From NCBI RefSeq assembly GCF_000300275.1, contig NZ_AMRN01000011.1, positions 1 through 64,000 on the forward strand: a DNA stretch of 64,000 nt, written 5' to 3'. The notes below the pieces were generated by a model, which was given only the letters and a program-made list of their open reading frames with translations, was not told the DNA's origin and searched no databases. The position numbers were made by a program, and so were the translations under genes. This document shows positions 17,806 through 27,460 of the stretch, piece after piece (positions within the stretch are counted from its first letter, which is position 1; every line of letters begins with the position of its first letter). Source of the DNA: Thalassospira profundimaris WP0211 (GTDB lineage: Bacteria > Pseudomonadota > Alphaproteobacteria > Rhodospirillales > Thalassospiraceae).

Positions 17806-19368
17806 ATGAAGCCGCACTTTCAAACCATTCGTTTCATCCTTGGGGATCAACTGACACCGTCGCTTTCAAGCCTGAAGGACGCCGATCCCAATCAGGACCT
17901 GATCGTCATGGCAGAGCCGCATGATGAGGCCACCTATGTCCCCCATCACCGCCAAAAAATCGTGCTGATCCTGTCTGCGATGCGCCACTTTGCCGAGGAA
18001 TTGCGCGAAAACGGATTTCACGTCGCGTATTTTGACTATCAAAACCATCCGACCAAATCCTTCACCGATGCCCTGAAAGCGGCCGTTACCGAACACGACA
18101 TCAAGGAAGTCATCATCACCGAGCCCGGTGAATGGCGGGTCAAACATGAAATCGATACATGGTCCGAAGACCTCGATATCTCGGTTGATGTGCGCGCCGA
18201 TGACCGGTTCTTTGCCCCGCTTTCAGCATTCGCGGATTTCGCCAAGGACCGCAAGGAACTGAGGATGGAGTATTTCTATCGCGGTTTGCGGCGCGATACC
18301 GGCATTCTTATGGAACCCGATGGCAAGCCGGTTGGCGGGCAGTGGAACTTTGATCACGATAACCGTAAAAGCCTGCCCGATGATGTGACGCCACCAACGC
18401 CAAAGACATTTGCACCTGACAAGATCACGCAAGGTTTGCTTGATCGCGTATGCGATGATTTTCCCGATGCGCTGGGGGATGTTGCGTCATTCGGCTGGCC
18501 GGTCACGCGCAAGGATGCGCTTGCGGCACTTGATCATTTCATCAAGCATCGCTTGGCGCAGTTTGGCGATTACCAGGATGCGATGACGGTCAAAAGCGCC
18601 ACCCTTTATCATTCCCTGATCAGCCCGTGCCTTAATACCGGGCTGTTGTTGCCTGATGAAGTCTGCCGGGCGGCCGAGAAGGCCTATCATGAGGGCAAGG
18701 CACCGCTGAACGCGGTTGAGGGGTTTATTCGCCAGATCCTTGGCTGGCGGGAATATGTCCGCGGGCTTTACTGGTATCTTGGTCCGGATTACGGCAGCGG
18801 TAATCATTTTGATGCCAAACGCCCCCTGCCCGGTTTTTTCTGGGATGGAGATGCGCCAATGAATTGCCTGAAACAGGCGATTGGGGAAACGCTTGAAAAT
18901 GCTTATGCCCATCACATTCAGCGTTTGATGGTGATTGGCAATTTTTCCCTGCTGGCCGGGCTTGATCCCAAAGAAGTCTGCGACTGGTATCTGGCGGTCT
19001 ATATCGACGCGTTTGAGTGGGTTGAGCTTCCCAACACCTTTGGCATGGCGCTTTATGCCGATGGCGGCAAGATGGCATCAAAGCCCTATGCCGCCAGTGG
19101 CAAATATATCGACCGCATGTCTGATTACTGTAAGGACTGCCAGTACAACCCGCGCAACAATACCGGCACGGATGCCTGTCCGTTCAACGCGCTTTATTGG
19201 CACTTTTTGGATCGCAACGCCGACAAGCTTGGCAACAATCCGCGCCTCGGCATGCCATACCGCAACTGGGCCCGCATGAAGGACGACAAAAAGCGCGATC
19301 TGATCGCACAGGCCGACGCGTTTTTAAGCAAACTTGATGATGGCAAGCTTGATACCGGATCAGAATAA
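17806..19368 (+). CDS. phrB: Fe-S cryptochrome/(6-4) photolyase, PhrB/CryB type
   Basis: Predicted light-driven repair enzyme for (6-4) photoproducts that binds FAD and one [4Fe-4S] cluster. The protein has 520 residues from ATG 17806; the frame opens 16 codons earlier without support. Cys354, Cys442, Cys445 and Cys458 have exactly the 88/3/13 spacing of the cluster cysteines in Agrobacterium PhrB. The N-terminal Rossmann-like antenna domain begins FILGDQLTP, a hallmark of this family, and the C-terminal helical FAD domain includes GFIRQILGWREYVRG. It converges with a second photolyase-family gene, 18 bases apart. Confidence 0.94.
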   Translation: MKPHFQTIRFILGDQLTPSLSSLKDADPNQDLIVMAEPHDEATYVPHHRQKIVLILSAMRHFAEELRENGFHVAYFDYQNHPTKSFTDALKAAVTEHDIKEVIITEPGEWRVKHEIDTWSEDLDISVDVRADDRFFAPLSAFADFAKDRKELRMEYFYRGLRRDTGILMEPDGKPVGGQWNFDHDNRKSLPDDVTPPTPKTFAPDKITQGLLDRVCDDFPDALGDVASFGWPVTRKDALAALDHFIKHRLAQFGDYQDAMTVKSATLYHSLISPCLNTGLLLPDEVCRAAEKAYHEGKAPLNAVEGFIRQILGWREYVRGLYWYLGPDYGSGNHFDAKRPLPGFFWDGDAPMNCLKQAIGETLENAYAHHIQRLMVIGNFSLLAGLDPKEVCDWYLAVYIDAFEWVELPNTFGMALYADGGKMASKPYAASGKYIDRMSDYCKDCQYNPRNNTGTDACPFNALYWHFLDRNADKLGNNPRLGMPYRNWARMKDDKKRDLIAQADAFLSKLDDGKLDTGSE

Positions 19369-19386
19369 GGCAGCCTTTTCTGAAGC

Positions 19387-20934
19387 TTAGAAATCAAACG
19401 TGATCTGTTGATCGGATTTATCGCGCCCGGCCGGTGGCCGTTTCTGTTTAAACGTTCGGCTTCCGTGCTGCTTGACGATGTGCTGTGCCTGATCGCGGAA
19501 ATCATCGTTTTTGCGAATGGCCCAGATGTTGGTGCGGGCATGTCGGGCGGCGGCCATGTGATCGACAATCGGCGCTGGATAACGCTTTCCGATCTCAACG
19601 CCCAGATCAATCTGTTCAATCGGGGCAAGACGCCAGGGTTCATGAATGAAGGCGTCCGGCACGTCACGCAATTCCGGCACCCAACGGCGGATGAACGCAC
19701 CATCGGGGTCCTGATCATTAGATTGTTTGACCGGGTTATAGATGCGTGGCGTGTTGATCCCGGTCGTGCCTGATTGCATCTGAATTTGCGGGTAATGAAT
19801 GCCGGGTTCGTAATCGACAAATTGCCGGGCAAGATGCAATGCAGGTTCGCGCCAATGTTGCCAAAGCTGGTAGCTGACAAAGGCTGTAAGCATCGCGCGC
19901 ATCCTGAAATTGATCCAGCCGGTGTGATCAAGGGCGCGCATGCAGGCATCAATAAACGGAAATCCGGTTTTGCCAGCTTTCCACGCCAGAAGGCCTGGAT
20001 CATCGGGATGATCAGGCCGCAAGCCATCATAGGCCGGATGCAGGTTTTCAATCTCGATCCCCGGTGTGGTTTCAAGCTTCTGGACGAAATGACAATGCCA
20101 GTGCAGCCGGCTTTCATATGCCTTTAGCGCCGAAAGGAACCCTTTGGGGCGATCCGTTGCAGGCATGGCATGGATATCGCGCCGTCTTTCACGCACGGCA
20201 TGAATGATTTCGCGCAGGGATACTGTGCCATAGGCAATATGCGGACTTAGCCGTGAACAGCTATCGAACGCGGTTCGGGGCGATGACATTTCCCGGTGAT
20301 ATCTCTGCCCGCGATAGCCAAGAAAACTGTCGAGTAGCCGCATCCCCGCGCGCCGTCCACCACCCTGCGGGTCATTGCAAGGTGCGGAAAGGTGCGCCAC
20401 CGGATGTTCGGGAATTGAGCCGGGATCAAGATCAACAGCAGGTGTTTGAAACCGCACCTGCCCGGTTGGTGGGCTGGCAAAAAACGCCTGCCATGCCCCG
20501 TGCCAGTGGTCGCGATCAAGCCTGCCACGGATGACGGCAAACTGACGATGTTCGTGGAATGCAATGCCCTTTTGGCGCGCCCAATCCGAAACGGCCAGAT
20601 CACGTTTGAATGTCCAGAGATTGCCGGTTTCTTCGTGTGCGTGAATGGCACGGATATCGAATGTGTCGGCAAGCCCGGCCAAAACATCAACAACATCGCC
20701 AACCCGCACGGTAAGCGATTGACCAAGCGCACGGGCATCGGACGCCAGTTCATGCAGGGACGCCCGGATAAACTGCCAATGCCGTGCCGATGTGTCTGGC
20801 AAGCGCCAATAATCGGGCTCGAAGACATAAAGCAACACAACCGGATATCCGGCAGCAATCGCCGCATTCAGCGCCGCATGATCATGCAGGCGCAAGTCGC
20901 GCTTTAACCAGACGATTGTGGTTGGTGGGCGCAT
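19387..20934 (-). CDS. Cryptochrome/deoxyribodipyrimidine photolyase family protein
   Basis: 515-residue flavoprotein. The N-terminal photolyase domain begins [18 protein letters not shown] (antenna domain). The C-terminal FAD-binding domain has [27 protein letters not shown] and [16 protein letters not shown]. The region that is GWLHNR in class I CPD photolyases reads [10 protein letters not shown], so subclass is uncertain: CPD photolyase or a signalling cryptochrome. The start is ATG 20934; two GTG codons upstream are less likely. It is convergent with phrB and may be expressed from the promoter region before 21000. Confidence 0.9.
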   Translation of the reverse strand: MRPPTTIVWLKRDLRLHDHAALNAAIAAGYPVVLLYVFEPDYWRLPDTSARHWQFIRASLHELASDARALGQSLTVRVGDVVDVLAGLADTFDIRAIHAHEETGNLWTFKRDLAVSDWARQKGIAFHEHRQFAVIRGRLDRDHWHGAWQAFFASPPTGQVRFQTPAVDLDPGSIPEHPVAHLSAPCNDPQGGGRRAGMRLLDSFLGYRGQRYHREMSSPRTAFDSCSRLSPHIAYGTVSLREIIHAVRERRRDIHAMPATDRPKGFLSALKAYESRLHWHCHFVQKLETTPGIEIENLHPAYDGLRPDHPDDPGLLAWKAGKTGFPFIDACMRALDHTGWINFRMRAMLTAFVSYQLWQHWREPALHLARQFVDYEPGIHYPQIQMQSGTTGINTPRIYNPVKQSNDQDPDGAFIRRWVPELRDVPDAFIHEPWRLAPIEQIDLGVEIGKRYPAPIVDHMAAARHARTNIWAIRKNDDFRDQAQHIVKQHGSRTFKQKRPPAGRDKSDQQITFDF

Positions 20935-21100
20935 CAGCACCACCCAACGACATCGTTCGGGTCAGGTGTGGTGGACAGATTTAAAATGCGGAAACAAACC
21001 AGCGGCATGAAAACGGAACTCGCAATCACAAGAATATTGCTTCCATACGCTGCGTAACTTTGTCCGGATTGGTTTGACCCAGAGTCTACCCCAGAAACAC

Positions 21101-21126
21101 AAAAAGCCGGACTTGTGTCCGGCTTC
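21101..21126 (-). terminator. Intrinsic terminator of the DUF1127 gene
   Basis: agccggac (21105-21112) pairs with gtccggct (21117-21124) around a 4-nt loop. The minus strand then reads TTTTTGTG. It lies 45 bases after the stop of the small DUF1127 gene. Confidence 0.85.
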
Positions 21127-21170
21127 CGCATTGGCAATCCCGATTGACGGGTGCCTATATGGTGCGAGCG

Positions 21171-21335
21171 TTATGCAATCGCGTCACGTGCTGCTTTACG
21201 AGCAACGTCTTTGATCTGCCACTGGGAAATCCCGACATCATCAAGATCGCGCTTATCAAGGCCGTAAAGTTCATTCGCGACCGAGCGTGCATAGGCCCAA
21301 CGGCGAACAGCAACAAGAATACTGGACAGGAACAT
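21171..21335 (-). CDS. Small DUF1127 protein (YjiS-like)
   Basis: 54 residues, MFLSSILVAVRRWAYARSVA followed by NELYGLDKRDLDDVGISQWQ, the typical DUF1127 layout with the L..L.D..L.D.G motif and a basic tail. Members of this family in alphaproteobacteria have been linked to RNA turnover and to phosphate or carbon metabolism; the role here is unknown. The start is fixed by a perfect AGGAGG 6 bases upstream of ATG 21335. The gene has its own terminator and a 17-bp palindrome 37 bases upstream of the start. Confidence 0.88.
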   Translation of the reverse strand: MFLSSILVAVRRWAYARSVANELYGLDKRDLDDVGISQWQIKDVARKAARDAIA

Positions 21336-21644
21336 GTTGAACCTCCTTGGGTTACAATTTTGAATGCTGCCTTGGAGGTGACCTCCAACTGTCTGGCGCA
21401 TTCATCAGCTTGCTTCGCGTTGCAATATGTCGAAATTCCACTTGATCCTCAACCACCAAAAAATGCATATCATCTGTGCCATTTATTCACAGATAAACTC
21501 ATATGAACAAATCATACCCGACAATCCGTGGCTGATACGGCGATTAAGTATGATGTTTTGAGCTGAATTATACCTGAACGCGCATAGTGCAGCGCAGCAT
21601 TTTCGCCGGATTTTCAGATCAAAACGCACTGCCCCATGCCCTGC
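21336..21644. other. Upstream region of the DUF1127 gene
   Basis: 309 bases without a gene, between the DUF1127 start and the cyclase stop (both minus strand). It holds a perfect 17-bp palindrome (21372-21388, listed separately) and an inverted repeat atctgtg (21472-21478) with cacagat (21488-21494). The stretch 21440-21545 is AT-rich and probably contains the DUF1127 promoter. No further open frame looks coding. Confidence 0.6.
21372..21388. promoter_or_regulatory. 17-bp palindrome upstream of the DUF1127 gene
   Basis: ttggaggt, one central g, acctccaa: perfect 8-bp arms. It is 37 bases upstream of the DUF1127 start codon, so it could be an operator or a leader hairpin. The binding protein is unknown. 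Confidence 0.5.
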
Positions 21645-22847
21645 CTAGGCGTTACCCTCTGCGACCTTGGCAAAAGGCAAAGCCGATTGAAGGGCATGGA
21701 CGGTAAGCGGCGCGGCAACGCCTTTGACTGCGAAGTCACCACAGCACACCGTCGGCTCGGTGATGTGGCTTGCCAGAACATCTGACATCAACAAGGGTGT
21801 GCCGATCTGTTTGGTCAGACTTTCCAGACGGGCTGTCCGGTTTACCGCCACACCCATTACGGTGAAATCCAGTCGATGGGTGCCGCCAACATTGCCATAG
21901 ACCACTTCGCCGTAATGAAGCCCGACGCCAAAGCGAAGGATTGGCAGCCCTTCTTTCAAACGGTTGCGGTTGACATTTTCCAGATCGGCCAAGGCGGCCT
22001 CGGCCGCACGCACGGCGTTTTCACAGACACTTTCGGCGGATTGATCGTTTTCCTGGGCAAAGACAATCAGCATCGCATCGCCGACAAAACGCAAAATCTC
22101 GCCACCGTGGGCGCGCACGGCACGTTCAACCGTTTCAAAATAGACATTAAGACTGTCAAGCAGCTGTTCGACCGACAGGGTTTCGGTCATCACCGTGAAA
22201 TCGCGCACGTCACTGAACCAAAGGGCTGCACGAATGGTTTCACCGTCGCCGCGACGAATATGACCATGCATGACTCGCGCGCCGGTGCGTTCGCCCAAAT
22301 AGGTATCAAGCAACGAATGTTCGATCCGTTTGGTCACATGCAGTTCAAGCACCCCGCCAACGTGGTCCAGTAATCCTTCAAAACAGGCGATTTCGCTATC
22401 ATCGAAACCGTCGTGCTGATCTGTTGCGATGGTCATGACGCACCAGCGTCCGCCGCTGAACCGAATGCGCGTACAATAATAATCGGTCAACCCCATGCCG
22501 ATCAGCTCGCCAACAAGCGGGTGATGATCGGCCGGATTGACCCTGGCAAGGTGAATGCGCACCGGGCCCCCATGCAGGTTAACGTCTTCGACCGGACTTC
22601 CGATGTAAGAGCCGCTTTCATGAATGCCGTGGGTGGCCTCCCACAGACGGGCCCCGTGTTCGCGATCCCACAGAAACGACCAGACGGCGACTTGCGGATG
22701 GAGTGCCTCCATCGAGCAGCGCATGCGCGCAATATGAAATCCTTGGGCGTTGATCCGCGTCATCAGTTGGTCAAGGAATGCATTTGCATCCTCGATCAGG
22801 CGACCTTCTTTGGCAATCCAGTCGATAACAGGTGCGTTATTCCACAT
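21645..22847 (-). CDS. Class III adenylate/guanylate cyclase-domain protein
   Basis: 400-residue cytoplasmic protein predicted to make cyclic AMP from ATP. Residues 1 to about 190 form a family-specific sensory region without membrane segments. The cyclase domain follows (about 200-370), with metal-binding Asp residues in FSDVRDFT, a second conserved Asp in FVGDAML and the transition-state Asn and Arg in VNRTARL. The residue that is usually an adenine-selecting Lys (ILKFIGD in relatives) is Arg here (ILRFVGD), so substrate should be tested. It stands alone on the minus strand and diverges from the sugar ABC operon. Confidence 0.9.
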   Translation of the reverse strand: MWNNAPVIDWIAKEGRLIEDANAFLDQLMTRINAQGFHIARMRCSMEALHPQVAVWSFLWDREHGARLWEATHGIHESGSYIGSPVEDVNLHGGPVRIHLARVNPADHHPLVGELIGMGLTDYYCTRIRFSGGRWCVMTIATDQHDGFDDSEIACFEGLLDHVGGVLELHVTKRIEHSLLDTYLGERTGARVMHGHIRRGDGETIRAALWFSDVRDFTVMTETLSVEQLLDSLNVYFETVERAVRAHGGEILRFVGDAMLIVFAQENDQSAESVCENAVRAAEAALADLENVNRNRLKEGLPILRFGVGLHYGEVVYGNVGGTHRLDFTVMGVAVNRTARLESLTKQIGTPLLMSDVLASHITEPTVCCGDFAVKGVAAPLTVHALQSALPFAKVAEGNA

Positions 22848-23113
22848 GGCCGTCCTCTATTCCCCTGCTATCACATGATAATCACGACCAAATTCAATGC
22901 ACTTATTCCGATGCGTCACAGCTTTAATGCCGACAAACGCCCTAATTGTTTTTGCTGCTCTGCAATATATTAGCGATGTATATTGCCAATTTTGTAACAA
23001 AGTGTTTCAGTTCGCAATCTGGAAACGCCCTGTTACAGTTTTGTGGATGCATTGTGCCCCTTCTCGCAGCATGTTGTCGCTGCAAATGGTTAAAAGCCAG
23101 GGAGGAAACCTAG

Positions 23114-24376
23114 ATGTATCTGCGCAAAACCATCCTCGCCACTGGTGTGGCGTTTTCTGCACTCGCGACTGCTAACTTTGCTCATGCCGAGCCGACCGCT
23201 GAAGTTCTGCACTGGTGGACTTCGGGCGGCGAAGCAAAAGCTGTCGCATCCCTTAAAGAAGATTTTGAAGCCAATGGCGGCACCTGGGTTGATAGCCCGG
23301 TCGCTGGTGGTGCTGGCGATGCAGCCATGACCGTTCTGCGTTCGCGCGTTCTGTCGGGTGATGCACCGGCTGCTGTTCAGCTTAAAGGCCCGGCAATTCA
23401 GGAATGGGCCGAACAGGGTGCCCTTGCTGATCTCAATGACGTTGCCGCTGCTGAAGGTTGGGATGACGTTATCCCGGCTGCGATCCAGGACGTTATGAAA
23501 TACGAAGGCGACTATGTTGCTGTTCCGGTAAACGTACACCGCGTTGACTGGATCTGGGCAAACCCGACCCTTCTGGCAAAAGTTGGTGCCGATTCCGCAC
23601 CGACCACCTGGGACGAGTTCAACGCCCTTGCTGACAAACTTCAGGCTGCTGGCATCACGCCGGTTGCCCATGGTGGTCAGCCGTGGCAGGACGCAACTGT
23701 CTTTGAAACCGTCGTTCTTGGCCTTGGCGGCCCGGAATTCTTCCAGAGTGCTCTGGTTGATCTCGACGAAGACGCACTGAACTCCGACACCATGAAAGCG
23801 GTGTTTGACCAGATGCGCAAAATCCGTGGTTATGTCGATGCCGACTTCCCGGGTCGTGACTGGAACCTTGCAACCGCAATGGTCATGAATGGCGAAGCCG
23901 CCATGCAGATCATGGGTGACTGGGCAAAAGGCGAATTCCTTGCTGCTGGTAAAGTACCGGGCAAAGACTTCATCTGTGCAGCAACCCCGTCCGAAAACGG
24001 CTACCTGTTCAACGTTGACAGCTTTGCCATGTTCAACGTTTCGGGCGACGACAAGGTCGCAGGCCAGAAACTGCTTGCCGAACTGATTGTTGGCGAGAAG
24101 TTCCAGGAAACCTTCAACCTTCTCAAAGGTTCGATCCCGGCACGTTCAGGCGTTTCGCTTGATAAGTTCGACGATTGCGCCAAGAAGTCCGAAGCTGACC
24201 TCCAGGCCGCACAGGAAGCCGGTGGTTTCCTTCCGTCCATGGCACATGGCATGGCCCTTCGTGGCCACCTTGCCGGTGCGATCATTGACGTCGTGACTGC
24301 CCACTTCAACTCCGACATGTCGTCTGACGAAGCCGTCTCGCGTCTGGTCGAAGCAGTTGAACTGGCCAAAGACTAA
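23114..24376 (+). CDS. Sugar ABC transporter periplasmic binding protein (glucose/mannose type)
   Basis: 420 residues with a cleavable signal peptide (residues 1 to about 25, ending ANFAHA). The mature part starts EPTAEVLHWWTSGGEAKAV, the opening of GtsA/glucose-binding family proteins, and contains VPVNVHRVDW and GGQPWQDATVFE. It binds an aldose, probably glucose or mannose, in the periplasm and delivers it to the permease encoded downstream. GGAGG lies 8 bases before the ATG. Neighbours are two permeases and an ATPase in the same direction. A strong stem-loop follows the stop, which should raise its mRNA level over the permeases. Confidence 0.93.
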   Translation: MYLRKTILATGVAFSALATANFAHAEPTAEVLHWWTSGGEAKAVASLKEDFEANGGTWVDSPVAGGAGDAAMTVLRSRVLSGDAPAAVQLKGPAIQEWAEQGALADLNDVAAAEGWDDVIPAAIQDVMKYEGDYVAVPVNVHRVDWIWANPTLLAKVGADSAPTTWDEFNALADKLQAAGITPVAHGGQPWQDATVFETVVLGLGGPEFFQSALVDLDEDALNSDTMKAVFDQMRKIRGYVDADFPGRDWNLATAMVMNGEAAMQIMGDWAKGEFLAAGKVPGKDFICAATPSENGYLFNVDSFAMFNVSGDDKVAGQKLLAELIVGEKFQETFNLLKGSIPARSGVSLDKFDDCAKKSEADLQAAQEAGGFLPSMAHGMALRGHLAGAIIDVVTAHFNSDMSSDEAVSRLVEAVELAKD

Positions 24377-24415
24377 TCTCATCTGATCAGTACAATCTGA
24401 GATATGAGCAATTTG

Positions 24416-24440
24416 CAGGCCCCGGAATTTCCGGGGCCTG
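24416..24440 (+). other. Stem-loop after the sugar-binding protein gene
   Basis: caggccccgg (24416-24425) and ccggggcctg (24431-24440) form a perfect 10-bp stem with a 5-nt loop, followed by only TTT. Lying between binding-protein and permease genes, it probably acts as an mRNA-stabilising element or partial terminator. Confidence 0.75.
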
Positions 24441-24473
24441 TTTCCCACTCATTTAACTTTTGAGGCAAAGGTT

Positions 24474-25382
24474 ATGGGGGCTTCTCAAAGCACCGAAAGC
24501 AACCTGACGGCCAGCATCCAGCGTCATCTGTCCAAGATCGTTGTTGCACCGTCCTTTGCTGCGTCCCTGTTTTTTGTCTACGGGTTCATCCTGTGGACCG
24601 GCTATATGGCGTTTTCCAAGTCGCGCATGCTTCCCGTCTGGGATTGGGCAGGGCTTCGGCAATACGAACGTCTGTGGCAGATGGAACGCTGGCATGTTGC
24701 CATTGAAAACCTGCTGATTTTTGGTGGTCTGTTTATTGTGACCTGCCTGATCATCGGGTGCCTTCTGGCAGTTCTTCTTGATCAGCGTATTCGCGCCGAA
24801 GGTGCGCTGCGTACGATATTCCTTTATCCGATGGCCCTGTCCTTCATCGTGACAGGTACTGTCTGGAAATGGCTTCTTAATCCGGGCCTTGGCCTTGAAA
24901 GCATGATGCATGATCTGGGCTGGACGAGCTTCAAGTTCGACTGGCTGGTCAATTCGGACATGGCGATCTACACGGTTGTGATCGCAGCAGTCTGGCAGGC
25001 ATCGGGCTTTGTCATGGCAATGTTCCTTGCGGCATTGCGCGGCGTCGATCAGGACATCATTCGCGCAGCCTATATGGACGGTGCCAGCCTGCCCCGGATC
25101 TATTTCGGTATCATCATTCCGTCGATCCGCCCGGTCTTCCTGAGTGCGATCGTCGTTCTGGCCCACCTTGCGGTCAAAAGCTTTGACCTTGTCATTGCGC
25201 TTACAGGTGGAGGCCCGGGCTATTCATCCGATCTTCCGGCAACCTTCATGTACACGATGGCCTTCCAGCGTAACCAGCTTGGTGTTGGTGCAGCCAGTGC
25301 CATGATGATGCTGGCGACCGTTATGGCGATCATTGTGCCGTATCTGTATTCCGAACTGCGCGGAGGCAAGAAAAATGGCTGA
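24474..25382 (+). CDS. Sugar ABC transporter permease (GtsB/MalF type)
   Basis: 302-residue inner-membrane subunit with six predicted helices. The first is near residues 25-45 (FAASLFFVYGFILWTGYM). The coupling EAA-like loop reads AAYMDGASLPRIYFGIIIP, which contacts the ATPase. It pairs with the next permease to form the translocation pore for the sugar bound by the upstream gene product. GAGG lies 8 bases before the ATG. The stop overlaps the next start by 8 bases, so translation is coupled. Confidence 0.92.
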   Translation: MGASQSTESNLTASIQRHLSKIVVAPSFAASLFFVYGFILWTGYMAFSKSRMLPVWDWAGLRQYERLWQMERWHVAIENLLIFGGLFIVTCLIIGCLLAVLLDQRIRAEGALRTIFLYPMALSFIVTGTVWKWLLNPGLGLESMMHDLGWTSFKFDWLVNSDMAIYTVVIAAVWQASGFVMAMFLAALRGVDQDIIRAAYMDGASLPRIYFGIIIPSIRPVFLSAIVVLAHLAVKSFDLVIALTGGGPGYSSDLPATFMYTMAFQRNQLGVGAASAMMMLATVMAIIVPYLYSELRGGKKNG

Positions 25383-26262
25383 TATTCAGACCTATAGCCA
25401 CGATGCAGGCTGGAAGAATACCGTTCTGCGCGGGTTGCTGTATCTTATTCTGATCCTGTTTGCGGCCTATTACCTTTTCCCGCTGATCGTCATGATTTCG
25501 ACCTCGTTGAAGTCGCTTGACGAAATTCGTGAAGGGTCGCTGATTTCGCTGCCGCGCGTGGTGACGTTTGATGCATGGAACTATGCATGGAACGAAGCCT
25601 GCGTTGGTGTCGAATGTACCGGGATCAAAATCTATTTCTGGAACTCGGTCAAAATGGCGATCCCCGCCGTTCTGATTTCGACCTTCCTTGGTGCGATCAA
25701 CGGCTATGCGTTGACCAAGTGGCGGTTCAAGGGGGCGAACATCGTCTTTGCCCTGCTGCTGTTTGGTTGCTTCATTCCGTTCCAGGTCGTTCTGCTGCCG
25801 ATGTCGCAGGTTCTTGGCAAGCTTGGTCTTGCCAGCTCGACCCCGGGCCTTGTTCTGGTCCACGTGGTTTACGGCCTGTGCTTCACCACCCTGTTCTTCC
25901 GGAACTATTACGTTTCAATCCCGGACGAACTAGTCAAGGCAGCCACCATTGACGGTGCCGGGTTCTTCACCATTTTCTGGCGCATTATTCTGCCGATCTC
26001 GACCCCGATCATCGTGGTTTCGGTCATCTGGCAGTTCACCCAGATCTGGAACGACTTCCTGTTCGGTGCCTCGTTTGCTTCTGGCGCAAACGCACCGATG
26101 ACCGTCGCACTCAACAATATCGTCAACACCACGACCGGCGTGAAACAGTATAACGTTGATATGGCAGCAGCCCTGCTGACCGGCCTTCCGACGTTGCTGG
26201 TTTATGTTCTCGCTGGCAAATACTTCGTCCGCGGCCTGACCGCCGGCTCGGTGAAGGGATAA
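25375..26262 (+). CDS. Sugar ABC transporter permease (GtsC/MalG type)
   Basis: 295-residue inner-membrane partner of the preceding permease, with about six helices and the EAA-like loop KAATIDGAGFFTIFWRIILP. The start ATG 25375 overlaps the upstream stop; the open frame extends 14 codons earlier but that part lies inside the previous gene. The N-terminus MADIQTYSHDAGWKN is cytoplasmic. The ATPase gene starts 4 bases after its stop. Confidence 0.92.
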   Translation: MADIQTYSHDAGWKNTVLRGLLYLILILFAAYYLFPLIVMISTSLKSLDEIREGSLISLPRVVTFDAWNYAWNEACVGVECTGIKIYFWNSVKMAIPAVLISTFLGAINGYALTKWRFKGANIVFALLLFGCFIPFQVVLLPMSQVLGKLGLASSTPGLVLVHVVYGLCFTTLFFRNYYVSIPDELVKAATIDGAGFFTIFWRIILPISTPIIVVSVIWQFTQIWNDFLFGASFASGANAPMTVALNNIVNTTTGVKQYNVDMAAALLTGLPTLLVYVLAGKYFVRGLTAGSVKG

Positions 26263-26266
26263 GCAA

Positions 26267-27379
26267 ATGGCATCACTCACCCTCGATAAAGTTCGCAAGG
26301 CTTTTGGCCCTGTCGAAGTTCTCAAGGAAATCAATCTGGCGATTGACGATGGCGAGTTTCTCGTCCTTGTCGGTCCGTCGGGTTGCGGCAAATCGACCCT
26401 TCTGAACCTGATTGCAGGTCTGGAAACAGCCACCGACGGGGAAATCCGCATCGGGGATCGCGTTATCAACGACGTGCATCCCAAAGACCGTAACATCGCC
26501 ATGGTGTTCCAGTCCTATGCGCTTTACCCGAACATGACGGTGCGCAAGAACATCACCTTTGGCCTCGAAATCCGTGGCGTTTCCAATCAGGAACGTGACA
26601 AGGCCGTTGCCGATGTTGCCAAACTGCTTCAGATCGAAGCACTTCTGGATCGCAAACCGTCCCAACTTTCGGGTGGTCAGCGTCAACGTGTTGCCATGGG
26701 CCGCGCGCTTGTCCGTGATCCGGATATCTTCCTGTTTGACGAACCGCTTTCAAACCTTGATGCGAAACTGCGTGTCGACATGCGCACCGAGATCAAGAAG
26801 CTGCATCAGCGTCTTGGCTCAACCATCGTTTATGTCACCCACGACCAGATCGAAGCCATGACCCTGGCGTCGCGCATCGCGGTGATGAAGGACGGTATCC
26901 TGCAGCAGTTCGATACGCCGCAAAACATCTATGAACGCCCGAACAATATGTTTGTTGCCGGCTTCATCGGATCGCCGTCGATGAACTTCATTGATGCGAC
27001 CCTGACCGAAGAGGGCGGCAAGCTGGCCCTGACCATCCCGCGCGATGGCAACCCGATTGTCCTGCCGCTGTTTGAGGCGCCGGAAAGCTATCGTGGTTAT
27101 ATCGGCAAGGATGTCGTGTTTGGCATTCGCCCCGAAGCCCTGACCCACAAACGTACCGGGTCGGACGAACCGGGCAGCCAGTATGTCAATTTCGACAGCA
27201 AGGTCGAAGTGATCGAACCGACCGGTGCCGACACGATGACCGTGATCGAAATCGCCGGGAAGGAAATCGTTGCGCGCGTCCGTCCGGACCGTCAACCGAA
27301 ACCGGGCGAGAGCATGACGTTCTCGGCCGACATGTCTCAGATCAGTCTGTTTGACCCGGATACCGAGTTGCGGATCTGA
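26267..27379 (+). CDS. Sugar ABC transporter ATP-binding protein (UgpC/MalK type)
   Basis: 370-residue ATPase that powers the transporter. Walker A GPSGCGKST, signature LSGGQRQR, Walker B LFDEPLSNLDAKL and the switch His in VTHDQIEAM are present. The C-terminal regulatory OB-like domain (about 240-365) is typical of MalK/UgpC-type subunits and may receive regulatory input. AGGG precedes the ATG. It is the last gene of the operon and is followed by a terminator. Such ATPases are sometimes shared among sugar transporters. Confidence 0.94.
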   Translation: MASLTLDKVRKAFGPVEVLKEINLAIDDGEFLVLVGPSGCGKSTLLNLIAGLETATDGEIRIGDRVINDVHPKDRNIAMVFQSYALYPNMTVRKNITFGLEIRGVSNQERDKAVADVAKLLQIEALLDRKPSQLSGGQRQRVAMGRALVRDPDIFLFDEPLSNLDAKLRVDMRTEIKKLHQRLGSTIVYVTHDQIEAMTLASRIAVMKDGILQQFDTPQNIYERPNNMFVAGFIGSPSMNFIDATLTEEGGKLALTIPRDGNPIVLPLFEAPESYRGYIGKDVVFGIRPEALTHKRTGSDEPGSQYVNFDSKVEVIEPTGADTMTVIEIAGKEIVARVRPDRQPKPGESMTFSADMSQISLFDPDTELRI

Positions 27380-27386
27380 TCTGATT

Positions 27387-27425
27387 GGCGGGTGGTTCTG
27401 GGGGCCACCCGCCATTCTTCTTTTT
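27387..27425 (+). terminator. Intrinsic terminator of the sugar ABC operon
   Basis: ggcgggtgg (27387-27395) pairs with ccacccgcc (27405-27413), followed by attcttcttttt. It lies 8 bases after the ATPase stop and before the convergent histidine kinase gene. Confidence 0.88.
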
Positions 27426-27460
27426 GGGCCCTGCTCTGCCCGATACTGTATCGAATGGCC

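Noticed and set aside
21472..21494. CRP-like site atctgtg/cacagat before the DUF1127 gene
   Set aside because: Half-site spacing is 9 rather than the 8 between TGTG and CACA in a CRP site, so I only record the inverted repeat.
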